Positions 44,657-57,440 are shown, counted from the stretch's first letter. The stretch: 64,000 nucleotides of DNA from Salvator merianae (GCA_003586115.2 QVOM02000112.1:44641487-44705486), one strand, 5' to 3'. Numbers and translations are program-made. The notes: generated by a model not told the origin, from the letters alone.

Positions 44657-45998
44657 GTCACAGTCTATCTGAACAAAACTGGTGTCAGAGAACGTACTAA
44701 GGGCAGATCTCTTCAAAGCAGTCTCCCAAGCATTCCTCATTGTAGACTGAAGCAGCTATCTGCCATGCGGATTGTTAGAGTGGCCTACAGGTTGCTCAAA
44801 GCCTGGCACCATTTTGCCAGGCTCCCAGAAATTTTGCACATCTGCTGAAAATATCAGCAGCCGGGACAGGCCATAGCGTAGCAAATGGCCCCTGGCACAT
44901 GCCCCCAGTCACAACTCCAGTCTTCCTCAGAATCAAGCAATGCAAGTCAAGATCAGTATTCATATCATGTACCTAAGGACCCACTACTATATAGACATGT
45001 TTTCAGGTTCTTGTTTTCAATCCCTAGTAGCTACAATGTCCATAGCTACTATAGAGAGATAGTCCTGAGGTAACCTCAGACTGATCTGATATGTAACTGT
45101 GACATTAATACTTTTTGAATGTATTTTTTAAAACTTGAGGGTATTTTCAAAATCAGTTTAAACATTGTGCTTTTTGTTTAATTGTTACCAGCCTTTGTAG
45201 TTTACTTTCTGATTCTTTGCATTTCCTTCAAAATTGAACAAATGCTGGAAATTGTTCTAATTTGTAAACCTGCTGTTTGACCACGGTAAATCACATGATA
45301 TCAGTGGACTTGCTCTGGCCCACATCCAGACCCAAAGAAAGTCTTTGGATTCCATATCCAGTATGCAAGGGTAGTAAGGAAGCCAACAAAAATGCCAAAC
45401 CTGTGGATGGGGAGAAAAATATGGTCGTAAAGATTAGGACCAGATTTTTCCTGCTGAGGTGTTAACTTCAGGGTTCCTTTCCAAACCAGCAGTAACTACT
45501 TTAAAGATGGTCAGAGGCAGAAGACAACACAATTCAGAATCACATAAATTTCAACTAAGGGGCAGTCTACAGAATTAATTATATACTGCATAAAACCTCA
45601 TGAACTATAGTAGCTATTCAGCTACTGAACAAGTTGCCAAGGAAAGCTATGGAATCTTCTTCAAAGGCCTTTATGGATTGACTATTTGATCACATGCAGA
45701 GAACAGGATTTCCAAAATATACTTTATTTCACGTATAATGGGGAAACACAGTTCCTATAACAAGAATATGTGTTTTTTGGCCATAGATTGGTATGCTTCC
45801 CCCACTCGTTTCTCTTGTGTGTATTAAGAAATCACTGGAAGCTTCCACTGTAGATTCCTAGTTATTCACATTCATGGAGAATGGGACTGGCCAACTTTCT
45901 AAATACTCTTGTTACTTGAGCAAACCCACACTGCTGTGTTTACCCTCAGCTGCACCTTCTGCAGGCAAGGACTGCTTCCATTTTTTAGTTTTCAAATC
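44657..45998. other. unassigned non-coding stretch
   Basis: No supported gene or repeat. Confidence 0.5.
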
Positions 45999-46372
45999 TC
46001 ACAATGGCTCTTCCTGGACCATTTCCAGACTTGCCTTTATTGGACCATGTCAGTGGGACCAGATCAGCTGCAGCAGTCCACCAGCTGGTGTGGTTCAACT
46101 GTCCTGAAACAAGGATGTCTGCATTTAGACAGTTGTTCTGGGATAGCCCCTGCACCAGCTCACATGAGCTTTGGAGTCTGCTCCAATGGCCATGACAGCC
46201 AGGAGCAATTGCTTCTAGCCTTGGAGCCCCCAAGGGACCCATTTTGGTGGTGCAACAAGGCACACCACTGAAATGGGTCCCCAAGGGAAACAGAACTATA
46301 AAGGCATGTCATATTTGCATGCCTTGTGATCTGATTTACTCATGGCTAGTCCACCAGTAGACCTTAGACAGA
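45999..46372. mobile_element. P1 family element or fragment
   Basis: A ggaccatttccagacttgcc left end lies near 46016. The interior has cctgaaacaaggatgtctgc, cacatgagctttggagtctg and a gacccattttggtggtgcaa/acaccactgaaatgggtccc inverted pair, shared with the 26.0-kb copy. It ends at a ccaccagtagacct block where the P5 copy begins. Confidence 0.6.
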
Positions 46373-46715
46373 GGGACTTTTCGCACTGAGCTCGGTAGAC
46401 CGTTCCCAGTAGTTGGCTTCGAACTGGAGAGGCTGGGGAATGCTCGGTGCCATTCGCACTCCCGGCCAGAGGAACGAACCCGAAGCCGACTAGCAGAGGG
46501 AACAGTGCGAATGGTAGCGGCTAGTTTGGTACCCACTTCGCACCCACTTCGTACCCACTTCGCACCTTCGCACCTACTTCGTACCCAGAGGGCTGGTTAC
46601 GAAGCCGGCTTCGTAATGGCAGCTCGGTTACCAAGCCGAAAGGGCTATCCCGGGTACAAAGTATCGTACCGGGTTAAGAAGCAGCGGAGCGGGGTACGGA
46701 GCGGGGGAAAGCACC
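46373..46715. mobile_element. P5 element, right-truncated copy
   Basis: It starts gggacttttcgcactgagc and follows the P5 copy at 15.36 kb closely for about 150 bp (ttcccagtagttggcttc, ccattcgcactcccggccag). It then diverges in a short minisatellite (46529-46587) of ttcgcacc/ttcgtacc words before rejoining at ggttacgaagccggcttcgt and aagccgaaagggctatcccg. The right terminal repeat is not found. Confidence 0.8.
46529..46587. repeat. minisatellite inside P5
   Basis: About five units of a 12-15 bp word, (t)acccacttcg(c/t)a, in tandem. The equivalent position in the other P5 copy has a different repeat (cacccggatgtg). Confidence 0.85.
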
Positions 46716-46802
46716 TGACCTACTAAAGGAAGACTCAATGGCTACTTCAACGGATGCCTAGACACTCCCTTCAGGTTGGAGAAATAGGCAGGAGGTCTCT
46801 AA

Positions 46803-46958
46803 AGGTCATTTGCAAGGAGTCAAGAGCAATTTTGTCTTTGTCTTCTGCTTGAAAATGTTCAGAAGCAATTGGTGGGCCACGGTGTGAGACAGGATGCTGG
46901 ATAGATTAGTTGTGGCCTGATCCAGCAAAGCTCCTCTTATGTTCTTATGTTCTTTCTA
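46803..46958 (+). mobile_element. CR1-type LINE 3' tail
   Basis: aattggtgggccacggtgtg, agacaggatgctggatagat, ggcctgatccagcaaagctc and then ttcttatgttcttatg repeats: the familiar CR1-type 3' end with TTCTTATG octamers. No coding part is retained. Confidence 0.75.
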
Positions 46959-47354
46959 AAAATGCTGCTGGCATTGTGGCAAGACTGACAGACAGCCCCA
47001 ATGCTATGTTGAGACACTTCCAGACTATAACCCTCAAAATTTAAAGTTGGTGGGGGAAAACCTGCATTATCTTTATTGATCCAGAACATTACTGGATAAT
47101 TGGGCATCTGGTGGAACTCTCTGATACAACATTGGATTCACCTTCCAGAAGTTCATTCTGAACACACACAAAAGAAAAAAAGAGGAAGGCATGACAAGCT
47201 CCCAGAATTTCAGCTCAGCATTGTACTAGAAGATTCTGTGCCAAGTCTGGCAGCCCATTTCTCCGGGAAATGTTGCCATTGTATAAGGAACTGGCAGTTT
47301 CTGTAGTGTCTGCAGACAGCCCGGAACTGACCTTCTTCTGTTCCCTCCCTGTTC
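46959..47354. other. unassigned non-coding stretch
   Basis: No supported gene or repeat. Confidence 0.5.
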
Positions 47355-47510
47355 CAATCTTCCTGTTTATTTATTTATTTATATTTATTTATTTATATCC
47401 TGCCCCATGGTCATGCCTATTAAGCTATAAATTTGAGGGCAGGGATCTATCTTATTTTACTAACATTTTGTAAGGAACTCCTCTCAACTATTTAAATGTG
47501 GGATAAAAAA
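47355..47510. repeat. LINE/SINE tail-like fragment
   Basis: An (ATTT)n run, atatcctgccccatgg and then gagggcagggatctatctta, tttgtaaggaactcc and aaatgtgggataaa: wording typical of decayed L2/SINE tails. Confidence 0.4.
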
Positions 47511-49129
47511 AATGGTAAACAAACAAATTATTTGTTGCATTTTGCATCAAAGTAAAAATATTCTGCCTCATTTTGTTCTGTATTGTGTTGGCTTGTGCAA
47601 ACATTCATCTGTTTTGATTGACACCTGTCCAAAACATGTTTTGGGGGGATCAAAAGTCAGATTGCCTCTAACATTTTGCCCCTTTCCTGTCACCCCACTT
47701 CTTTCATTTCATGAGAAAACAACTGGAAGTAGCCCAGTAATTTTTATTCATATTGTATGTGGAAGAGCTATAGTAGTATATAGCAACAATTCTGCAGTGT
47801 ATTCCAGCCTTGTTAAAATGGTGTTTTGTTTATTTGTTTGTTTTTTAATTGCCAGGGAAAGAATGGAGGAGAAACAAGGACTGTACTGTAAATTTATGAA
47901 ATGAGCAATATTAGAGGGATGTACCTAGGATGCCAGTTTCTCAGAGGCTAGACCTGCCTAGGCATTTTGGTAGCTTTGAAACTTCTGCATGGCATGCTCT
48001 GGTGCATGCCTCAGACACTCATCCTCAGCAATTGTGCCTGAAACATAGAGGTGGAGCACACCAATGGCTATCCACGTTATGATGGCCCCATCCCAGCCTA
48101 CCTGTGGAGCAGGGGAATGAAAGATCTCTCACCCCATAGTTGCAGGCTAGGGGGAGTTCAATGGCATGTTCTGAAATGACTACAGAACTGGGTCATTTCT
48201 GGAGCCATGGAAAATGTCACTGGGCTCTGGAGCATCATATGGACTGGTCCAGTCATTGCTGCCTGCCTGTATGACAGCTGCTGGAACAGAACCTAGAATA
48301 TGCTGGAGCAATCCAGATATAATTATCACATCCAGGAGTGCTTCAGGAAAGGGTCCCATGTGTGGTCACTGTGTTCCCCTGGGAAGCACAGTTGGTGTGT
48401 AGTTCCAGCAATTTTGGTATATTTCTGATATGGAGGTCTGAAAGTACTGTGTAGTTGGTGCCATTATCAAAAGTTCTCAGTGATATCAATTATTTGGTTG
48501 GATTGTTTCATTTTAGTGTGTGTGTATGCTGTTTTTGCTCTGTACCCTGATATGTTCCAATAGATACCCATCAATATTTTGTTTTTCCCAAAGAAAGAAA
48601 AGAAGGCCTGCTAGTTCCTTCTGCTGTGAGTAATCACAGAACAGTAGGGGAAGAGGGGGAAGAGGAGGAGGAGTATAACAAAATGTATTTAATGTCAAAT
48701 CACTTTTTTTTTTTCTGCAGTACTATTAGAGCAAAAGATAAAAATGTACCCTAAATGTGTTAAGATCATTTTGAAAAACTGACCAGTGCATTATGTTTTG
48801 AAGTACTCTTAGGCACAGTTTTCAGAGAGTGCACAGATTTCATTCTTAGATTTCTTCCAATATATAATGGTTCTGAACCATGAATGTGGCATTGAAATGA
48901 CAGAGAGAAAAATGTTCATCATGCTCTGCACATTGTGTCCAAAGGCAGGGGAGAAGGATAAAACTATTAAGTCCATGGTTTGAAATTTTTCAGCTGCAGC
49001 TTGGATTCAATAATAATAATAATAATAAAAAAAAACAAGAACAGCCACCAAGAAAAAGAATAGCTGCCATAAAAGAGCAGGTGCTTTTCTTTGATCAACC
49101 AAAATAGGACTTATATTGAAAAAAGATTA
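47511..49129. other. unassigned non-coding stretch
   Basis: An (ATA)n patch followed by A-runs lies at about 49010-49035. The 130-codon ORF at 47512-47904 has no recognised domain. No gene is supported. Confidence 0.45.
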
Positions 49130-50350
49130 ATGTTATAGGCGGCAGACACTTTAATTATATATATTTCCAATTAATTATATATTATTTCCAAGAATCCATA
49201 AACAAAAGAAATACACAATACAGAAGTAACAAAACTAATACAGAAAAATGATTATTTCAAAAAACCCTTACATTTCTATGCCTTCCTTTCCAGCTACAGA
49301 TTATTAGTAGCAAGTGTGTAAATGACAAATAATATCAGAAGCTTTTTCAACTGGATTATTTCCCAAAATACTTTGAACATATTTTATTAGAGAATTCAAG
49401 TTATTACCCCAATGAGTTTTGCAGGTAAATCCATGATACATTCATCTCCTTTCCCACAGAAAATAAAAAGTTATGCAATCTGCTACATAATTATACCAAG
49501 TATCCAAATTCCATTTTAAAGCATCCTTCCTGTCTCTCACTCTTAATGATTTATCACCAAATATTTATTCAAATTACATATGTTAAATTTCATTATTACT
49601 TGTAAAATTCATATTTCCCTTGATGAAAAGAATGTTTCCCTAATATATTATTAATTACTTCTGATATTAATTTCCAAAATTTGTGTATTTTTGTACATTC
49701 CCACCACATGTAGGCATATATACCTTTATTAGCACACCTGTGCCAACAATTTTGCTCTGAATTTTTCTGAATAAACATAGATAACTGGCAAGATATTCTA
49801 TATCAACGAATAATAAACTTAAATTTGTTGTTCTTTTACTTTAGTATCTTTAATGCTTCCAATTTGCTTCAACCATTGCAACATTTCTAGGTCAGAAATA
49901 TTTATATCCAAACTCCACAGGCCATGTAACATTTTCAGAGTATCATGTTTTTCTTTTAAGAGCATCCTGCAAATTTTACCTGCTAAATCCTTTGGTGAGG
50001 CCAAGTAGTGTTCAATTAGTAGTTCTAATTGTTTTTCATTCTTGAGCTTTAATTTTATGAAGCCACTGCCTTACTGCAGCATTTTGCAGCCAAAATTGCT
50101 GACCTATTATCCCCCAAAGATCTTGATCTTTTAATGTAAGATCATAGCAGTCTCCAATTTTCCTATAAATTTTTACTTTAAGAATTTCTATTGCCTTCCC
50201 CAATTTTTTCCCATGTGTTACTGATATGTTCACTAGTAAATAAAGTTGAATCAACAGGGGTTAACTTTTTTTTTTTTTTGCTATTTATCCCAGACAAGTA
50301 ATGAAGATTTTAGTGGGCCCGTCAAACAATACTTCAACTGTTTATCAATT

Positions 50351-50409
<59 letters not shown>

Positions 50410-51990
50410 GCTTTTTCAATTCTTACCCATTTCGTCTCTTCATATTCAAGCTCCAGGTGTCTTTAATCTGGAAGGTGTCATGAAAACATTCTAAAGATTG
50501 GATCCCCCATCTACCTTTTCTCTAATGAGCAAACAGTAATGTTTTAGATAATCTTGATCTTTTATTACAAGAGATCCAATCCGATATTTTTTTATCCTAC
50601 ATTCTCAATATCTCTATAAAAATATTCTCAGGTATTGTCTGAAATAGATACAATAATCTTGGTAGAATCAACATTTTAAAAGCCCTGTTTTTGATAGCAT
50701 GTTTCAGCTTTCATTTGATCAATTGTGAATGGACATTAGTTTTCTTCCTTGCGTGATTATAGTTAACTGATATAAAATTAAAAATATTTTCCTGAGTATT
50801 TATTTTTTTGTCCATATTTTAAACCTGTCATTTGTTGTCTCATCTTTTGTTCCACCCAATTAGTATTCAAAAACATTGGTTCAGATTTCTTTGCATTAAT
50901 TTGTAATCATGATTAGAAAATAATTGATAATATTCTTTAATTCCTCAATGGTTGATGGATTTAGGATAATTTATAAAATTATTATTGTCAAACCTTCTTG
51001 TATTATCACCATTAATTCTAATAGTAGCATTGTTGTTTGTCTAAAGTTCATTAATTGTCTAAGAAGCTTTGACCCTTCATCCAAATAACAATTCATTGAG
51101 TCAAAAGCTTTATATACATCAAGCTTTTAGACTTTCAGTTTCCTATTCTGTTTCTTTGGCATGATAAATGACATTGAGAACAGTTCTAATTGGATTCCCT
51201 ATCACCCTTCCTTTAATAAAACTATATTGGTCTTCCCCTATTATGTTAAACATGAAATTTTCCAATGTATGTGCTATTACTTGGCAAAAATTTTGTAATC
51301 ATAATTACAAAGTGAAATCGGATGATACAATTCTGGATTAATCTCTGATTTGTTTGGTTTTAATTTTGGAATTATTTCTGTAGTCCAGAAATATCTTGAT
51401 GGTCCAAAACATTATTAAACAACTTCTGTATCTGTTCTACTAACTATGTTTTGAATACTTTATAAAAAATGGCTGTTAAGTAATTGGGATCCAGTGACTT
51501 CTGTCCTCTAATTTTGTGCATTCAAAACTTTTTGCTGATCCTTATCCAATTTTTAGGTGTTTCATTATTTTGATCTACCACCTCTCTCCTTTTGTATATA
51601 AATTATGATAAAACTCTATCATTTCCATTATTTGTTCCTCTTCCATTTATACCTATAAATCTATTTATCTTTATAGATTCTTTTCTTTTTAAAAATATCT
51701 TGCCATCCTCCTCATAACGATAGGATATCCCATGCTATAAATTCATTTCTAAAGTTTAGCTGTTTGCGTTGTAATGTAGCTTGGTCCAATTTTAATAACT
51801 CTATTTTTTTTCTACTCAAGCTCCATTTTTATTTTTCTACTTCTGTTAATTTCATAATCACTTTGGAACTTCCCTATATCTTTGACCATAATCTCTCTAT
51901 ATTTCTTCTTACTTTTTTAAATCCCAATTTCCCTTGTAAGACTTCTGTCCTCATTATAGCCTTGAAAATGTTCCAGACCACTAAGCCCTA
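49130..51990 (-). pseudogene. L1 LINE ORF2, long decayed copy
   Basis: Reading the minus strand from 51990 downward one finds GQKSLDPNYLTAIFYKVFKT (about 51500-51440), which matches the start of the L1 reverse transcriptase. Next is DQYSFIKGRVIGNPIRTVLN (51240-51165), the RT motif equivalent to FIKGRQ..NIR. After a stretch lacking a visible FADD box come KKIGDCYDLTL-type sequence (50254-50036), MASPKDLAGKICRMLLKE (50004 onward) and CWHRCANKGIYAYMWWECTK (49740 onward), then a W-rich tail to about 49450. Domain order is that of vertebrate L1 ORF2. It has many stops and shifts, a probable deletion near 51000 that removed the catalytic aspartates, and an (ATT)n insertion or expansion at 50353-50409. 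The 5' end and ORF1 are not recognisable. Confidence 0.85.
50353..50409. repeat. (ATT)n microsatellite within L1
   Basis: About 19 perfect units; the poly-leucine and poly-tyrosine ORFs here are translations of it. Confidence 0.97.
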
Positions 51991-52129
51991 AGTATCAACC
52001 TCGTTGTTGAGTTCAAAATAATTTGCCCAGTGCCCAGTTATTTATTATTTTCTTTAATAAAATCATAGGATCAAATCTCAATTTCTTTGTGAAAGTGGGT
52101 TTTTTTTCAAACTGGTTAATAGTGGTTAC

Positions 52130-52302
52130 AATGGGGGCAAGATTCAAGATCCAGATTGATTCCATTTTAATATTTTGCATTTTTAACATGTTTCCACTAT
52201 GAACCAAAATATACAATGTGAATGCTGGTATCTTGGTAGTGTTCCATTCTAGTGCCCTGCAGTTATCCTGTTTTAAGATGGCAGGTGTGGAAAGACCCTT
52301 TG
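52130..52302. mobile_element. P3 element, right-end portion (inverted relative to the others)
   Basis: The right end ttatcctgttttaagatggc followed by aggtgtggaaagaccc is the complement of a P3 left end (compare 59.5 kb: cttagaacaggataac). acaatgtgaatgctggtatc matches the complement of the P3 internal block. The hairpin partner arm is degraded. Confidence 0.55.
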
Positions 52303-52455
52303 TGAGATATTGCAAGAAATGTAACTGTCTATGAATTCTTGAAAGAAGGTGAAGGAGCAACCTAAAAGGAGTACTCTAACCTGGTTTATGTGGTGCTTAG
52401 ACTACCAGTAAATCTTTTTAGAAAGATCTATTGTGTTCCAGACTAGGGCAGTCAC
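52303..52455. repeat. P1-like fragment interrupted by P2
   Basis: gactaccagtaaatcttttt and attgtgttccagactaggg resemble the P1 block around the third-quarter motif (ccagtagatccatttaaac). The P2 copy is inserted 10 bp later. Confidence 0.4.
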
Positions 52456-52458
52456 ATT

Positions 52459-52639
52459 GGCCCTTTCTGCACTTGGCCTTATTGTGAATGATATCCCAGA
52501 AACAGGGACCTGCTATGCACATGCTAGTGCAAACTATGAAAGGTCTTGCCCAGGGTCTACCATAGTCTGCACTAGCATGTAGATGACAAGTACCTATTCT
52601 GAGTTATAATCTGGAATAGGTCCCAGTGCAGAAAGGGCC
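52459..52639. mobile_element. P2 palindromic MITE (181 bp) with ATT duplication
   Basis: Left end ggccctttctgcacttgg, right end cagtgcagaaagggcc, flanked by ATT on both sides (52456-52458 and 52640-52642). It has the same internal foldback structure as the copies at 41.98 and 44.47 kb. Confidence 0.9.
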
Positions 52640-52642
52640 ATT

Positions 52643-55600
52643 TTATCCCCTCCCCCTTTCCTTTGGTTTCAGATTCTGAAGAGCTTAACCACTTTGATAA
52701 TCTTATGTTAAAAATATTATGTTAAAATACAAATATTTGGGGCTTCTCCAAGCACATGCAGAGTGCCAAGTGGACCATGAGAACCATGTTCAACTGCAGC
52801 AAAGATTACATGAGAAAATGCATAGTCCATCAACTGAAACTGCATTTCTGGGTCAGGGGACTGCACCAACTAGCCCCAGCTGCAGGGCATTCACCCCTCC
52901 TTCTTTTTAAAGCTGGGGAGTTTTCTCCAGATTCAAAGAAAGGACATGGGGGGGGGGGATTTTCCATCATGTCAGAAGTGGTTTTGGAAGTGGACCATTT
53001 TGGATATGAAAGGTGTATAATTTTTTCATGCAGTCACTGTGTTCTAGTTAGGGAGGACAATTCTGAAGGTTCTTGTGGGTCAGAAGAATTATGTGCACCT
53101 ATGGGTGCCTCAGGTATGTAGACACCACACCTATGAGGCCTCCATTAGGCACCTTTGATGACCCTAGGAATGCAGCTTGAGACAGTATGGATAAAGACAA
53201 ATTATGAAAACAAATATCACTACATAGAGATACCATGACTGTATAGAAACTACAGTACTGGATCACTGTTTGAAATGCTTAAAGGTTGATTCCATAAACA
53301 AACTTTTCCTTGAAAAAATTCTTAAGTACAATATTTGATAAGTTTTTATTGTGACTACTGTATAGTCTGGGCTGGAAGTGAATTGAAGGATAAAGTGAAA
53401 AAGCACAGAAAGAGTCTCAGAGCTGATACTAGCTGACATAAGACAGGACATCAGTTGCTTGTATGAGAAAGGAACGTATTTTATCTGACAAAGTTATAGG
53501 ACTTTACAAAGATTACTTTAGCTGAGTGTGATGGGTAGAAAGTGTTTTTAAGCTTTCAGGTGTTTATTTAAAGATAGAATTTCTGCTGTACCTGCCTGGG
53601 CAGATAGCTGTTCTCAAGCTGGTTCACAAGCATCAAAGACCGACTACTGAAGAGATGTTGAAAGGGGTGCTTGGAGATTTTGCAAGCCAAACAGCTGAGG
53701 AGCAGACAGCTTCAAGGAACAACTGGCAAAGTCAGAAAAACATTTAAACTCAACAAGTCTTGTAGTAAGTGGATTTATGTTTGCCTTGTTGAACCTTGTT
53801 TTAAAGAATAAGCTAACATAGCTCCAGCATCCACATGTCAATCAAAGTTCACAGGTATGAAAGATAAAATCAGTTGTCAATTACCTGAGTCTAAGATTTA
53901 GAACTTAGGATAGGACACTAAATTAAAAGAGTCAAATAAAAGTTAAAAAAAGAAAAAGAAAAACAGGTCAGGCTCATTTAGTTTAATTATTCAAATTGGC
54001 TGACATTACAATGACATTCTGCTGCTTAGGCACAGAGACAAAAGGAAAGATGGGTGAATATGCTAAGGGTAAAAATGGAATCTGTGGCTATTAATATGCA
54101 TTATATTACAAACAATTTTATATGAGATCATTTTAAATTCTATGCATGTGAATACCCTTGATGGTCTGATCTTTTTGTGTTTGTAGCTGCAGCATCACCT
54201 TCAAATAACAAGGAAAGCTGATCTTCTATCCTTCCAGGTTTCAGTTAAGGTGTTTTGCTCATTCCAATTCTCTCTTCATAACATCTAGAAATAAGATCAT
54301 CACTGAGAATCTACCAGAAGCATATATGAGTATATTTGTGTGCATACATGGAAACAGAGATAGCAATTTCTGTTACAGTTTGTGGCTGTAAACAATGACA
54401 CTACAACAGGAAGCTTGACGGTTGTAATAATGCTTACATGCTGCAGATGTCATATGACTACATGAAAGATGATCCACTTGTTTCTCAGGTAGCCACCTGC
54501 TGCTTTTTTTGGCTGTTGAGGTGGTTTGGATGACCCATGGGACTGCTTCCTGCTGCTTCAGTAGAGTTGCTCCTGGCCTGGAGCCTTAGGTAATCTGTGG
54601 TGCCTTTACCCAGCAACCAGGTTCTATCTAGAGCCTGTCTCGTGGGGGTGGGATGAGGGATGGTGGATATATTAAGTGTTTTACAGTGTTTTAAAGTCCC
54701 AGTTTTTTTCATCCTTCTTTCTTCTCCTCTTTTGTTTTTCTCCTTTCTTTATTCCTGCAGAAGACCAAAGGTAGCATCAAACTTTCCCTGGTCTTTAATA
54801 CTAGATAGAGAGGACTACCATGTGCCTGGATATTAGAAATAAAGGGGTAAGACTGGTGACTTGTATTTCAGTTGTAACAGCCAGTTGAATGACAGGCGCA
54901 CAGAAGAATAGTGTTAGATGTTTTAAGATTATTGCTCCTTTTGTTCTGCCTCAGAAGGAGAATTTGGGGGTGACTGTCAACCACTTTGGTAGTCTGGTGA
55001 TGTAGTTATTGAATGCCAGATCTTTCCAGAATAAGTCATCTTTTGTTAATGTTCTGATATGAAATATAATTAAACCCAGGGCTTGAATCAACCAATTGTA
55101 AAAGGCAACATGGTTCAATAATGGACACTTTGAGCACCTCCAGTTCACTACAAACTGAGATCACTAAGAATCAATTTGGAACATCTCTACTTTCAACACA
55201 GTGGGTCCCAAATGTCCTCAGTTCAATTGTCTTCTGGAACTTGCAGGGTGCCTGGTATTCCAGGGACCTGTTTGAAATGAAGCAGGGCAGCTGGCATCTA
55301 CCTGCTGCCTTGACTGTTGCTGCTGCTAACTGTAAGTAGGTTTGATGCCTAAACAACCAATTAGTAACTACCTGAAACATGTGTCAGGATCAGTTTGCTG
55401 GCTGTTCTGGCATGTATAGGTACACTGCCCATGGTGATGGGCCCATCAGTGGGGAGACACCACCAAAGGGGTAACACAGTGAGGACCACCCCTCTGGTCT
55501 AGGACTCTTAGGAACTGTGGAAGGGGTTTGGTAGGTTGTGGGAGTTTTAAACTTACAATATTTTAATCTGTTCTGTTTAGCACTGTTTTAGCCTTATTTA

Positions 55601-57380
55601 TACAGTGTAGTAGGGGTGGGAACAATGAATCCTGGAAAGGAAAAAGGGGGAATTGTCACAGGGGACAACTACTAATATGATGACAGGCAGTGGGAGATAC
55701 AGCATTGGGAGGCAAAAGAGTCAGATTTGGAGATCTAGAAGTACTGTGAGGTCACCCATACCACTCTGCTGAAGAGGTGCAGAACTACTGGCTGGTAGCT
55801 GCCTCTTTGCCTCACTGGAACCTTGGAGCCTCAGGAATACTCTCTCCCTCGCTGTCTGAGCAGTGTAGAGCTGAGGAAACATGTTGCTTCCCCCCTTCTG
55901 AAATCAGAGGGAGAAACCACGGTTTCTCTGAAGATTGTTTCCTCCTCCTCCTGCCTCTGAGGCTTATTTTTATCCTCCTCTGCAACCTTGCATGAGCTGA
56001 GTTCACTGGCAGGAGGGTTCCCCCTTTTCCCTTTGACTTCCAAGCATCCAGAGCTGATTCTCTGCTAAATACCTCAGCATTCACTATTCACAAATGCAAG
56101 ACATCTAAGAATTAGCGTTGCCCATTCTTGGGCTTGTGTTGTGAATATATCCAGCGATCTATGGTAGTATTCTCCTTAGCTCTTCTCTAAAACCTCTGAG
56201 CCTCTGTGCTCCTTACCATTCAGCAAAAGTGCTGTTTTCACTCAAGGAACGAGAACTGTGGAGCATTCCACTTTCCCTTCCCACCCATTTGGCTTCCAAA
56301 CCTCTGAAAATCCATTCTTTTGTGCAATTGGTACGTAAACCTTTGGACTCTGCAAGAAGGGCAGAGATTCTTGCTGAGAATGAGAACCCTTCCCCTCTCC
56401 CTACTTTTTCCTTTTACCCTGGTGAAGATCTTCATGGAGAAGACTTTGGATAGCGAGAATCCACTCTTATTGTCCCTCTTTGTTATTTTCTCCTTTAGTA
56501 CTAGGACAGAGACATGTTAAGAACATTATTAGCTTTGCATCAGACATTTACACACACTAGAAGGATCTCCCTACTCAGTTTAAAGTGAAACCATTTTTCT
56601 TTTCTCTTGTCAATTTTATGTTAACAAGGGTGCTTAGAATGCAAACTGCTTCTTAATCCAATTAGTATTCCTTACTGCTTGTTACAATTCAGCTAGCCTT
56701 TACTGTTCATTTTGTCTGAGTGGACTAATTTATTGAGGAAAACCTGTTTGCTTGCCTTTTTAACCTGTAGTTTCCTGTTGAATAAAAGTGCATTTTATTA
56801 TTTTGTTTCTTTAATAATGATTGTCAATTGGAATTGTATTTCTGACTCAGAACACCTTCCTTTCCTCTCTTATCCTTGAAGAACCCAAGCCAGTCAATTA
56901 CAATCTGTCTCAGAGCAGTTCATAAAACCAACCTATTAGCCAGAGATTCCATCAGAATAACTGGAAACAAGTAATTCTCCTTGAACCCAATTCATTCCTT
57001 TTCAGTGTTTTCTGAACTTGGTTTCCTCAAATTGTCTGAAACTTACTGAAGATCTTGGCAGAACACTTAATCATGACATTGTATGAGCAAGTTGCTTCCT
57101 ATGTGTTCCAGGATCAAATTACTTCGATATACCACCATTTTATCCAGGTGCAGCGACAGCTTACTATCTTCGGTTCTGTTACTGAGTAATACTAAACACA
57201 GGCTATATTAAATTCCCATAGGTATTTTTTTTAGATATGTTGCTGTGGAGGTGTGAAGCATCAGGTGAGGAATAGGGGATGATTTTATATATAGCATTTA
57301 TATATATATATATTGTTAATTGTTTCACCCTTTGGTAAAAGGAGCATTATAAACGTTGTTATTATTGACATTCTGCAACT
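52643..57380. other. unassigned non-coding stretch
   Basis: 4.7 kb with no recognisable transposon and no supported exon. A less AT-rich part at 55770-56060 holds overlapping ORFs of 70-90 codons on both strands, none with a domain signature. A pyrimidine-rich tract lies at about 54710-54750. A search against other reptile genomes would show whether conserved elements hide here. Confidence 0.5.
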
Positions 57381-57440
57381 TCTATATCTATATCTATATC
57401 TATATCTATATCTATATCATCTATAGCCATATCATCTATA
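57381..57440. repeat. (TATATC)n repeat
   Basis: About six perfect units followed by decayed ones; a (TA)n run lies just upstream at about 57299-57312. Confidence 0.93.

Noticed and set aside
50246..50494. Poly-leucine and poly-tyrosine ORFs
   Set aside because: Translations of (ATT)n inside a dead L1.
55777..56084. Possible exon in a GC-richer patch
   Set aside because: ORFs on both strands with no recognisable domain and no convincing splice-site pairing; left unassigned.
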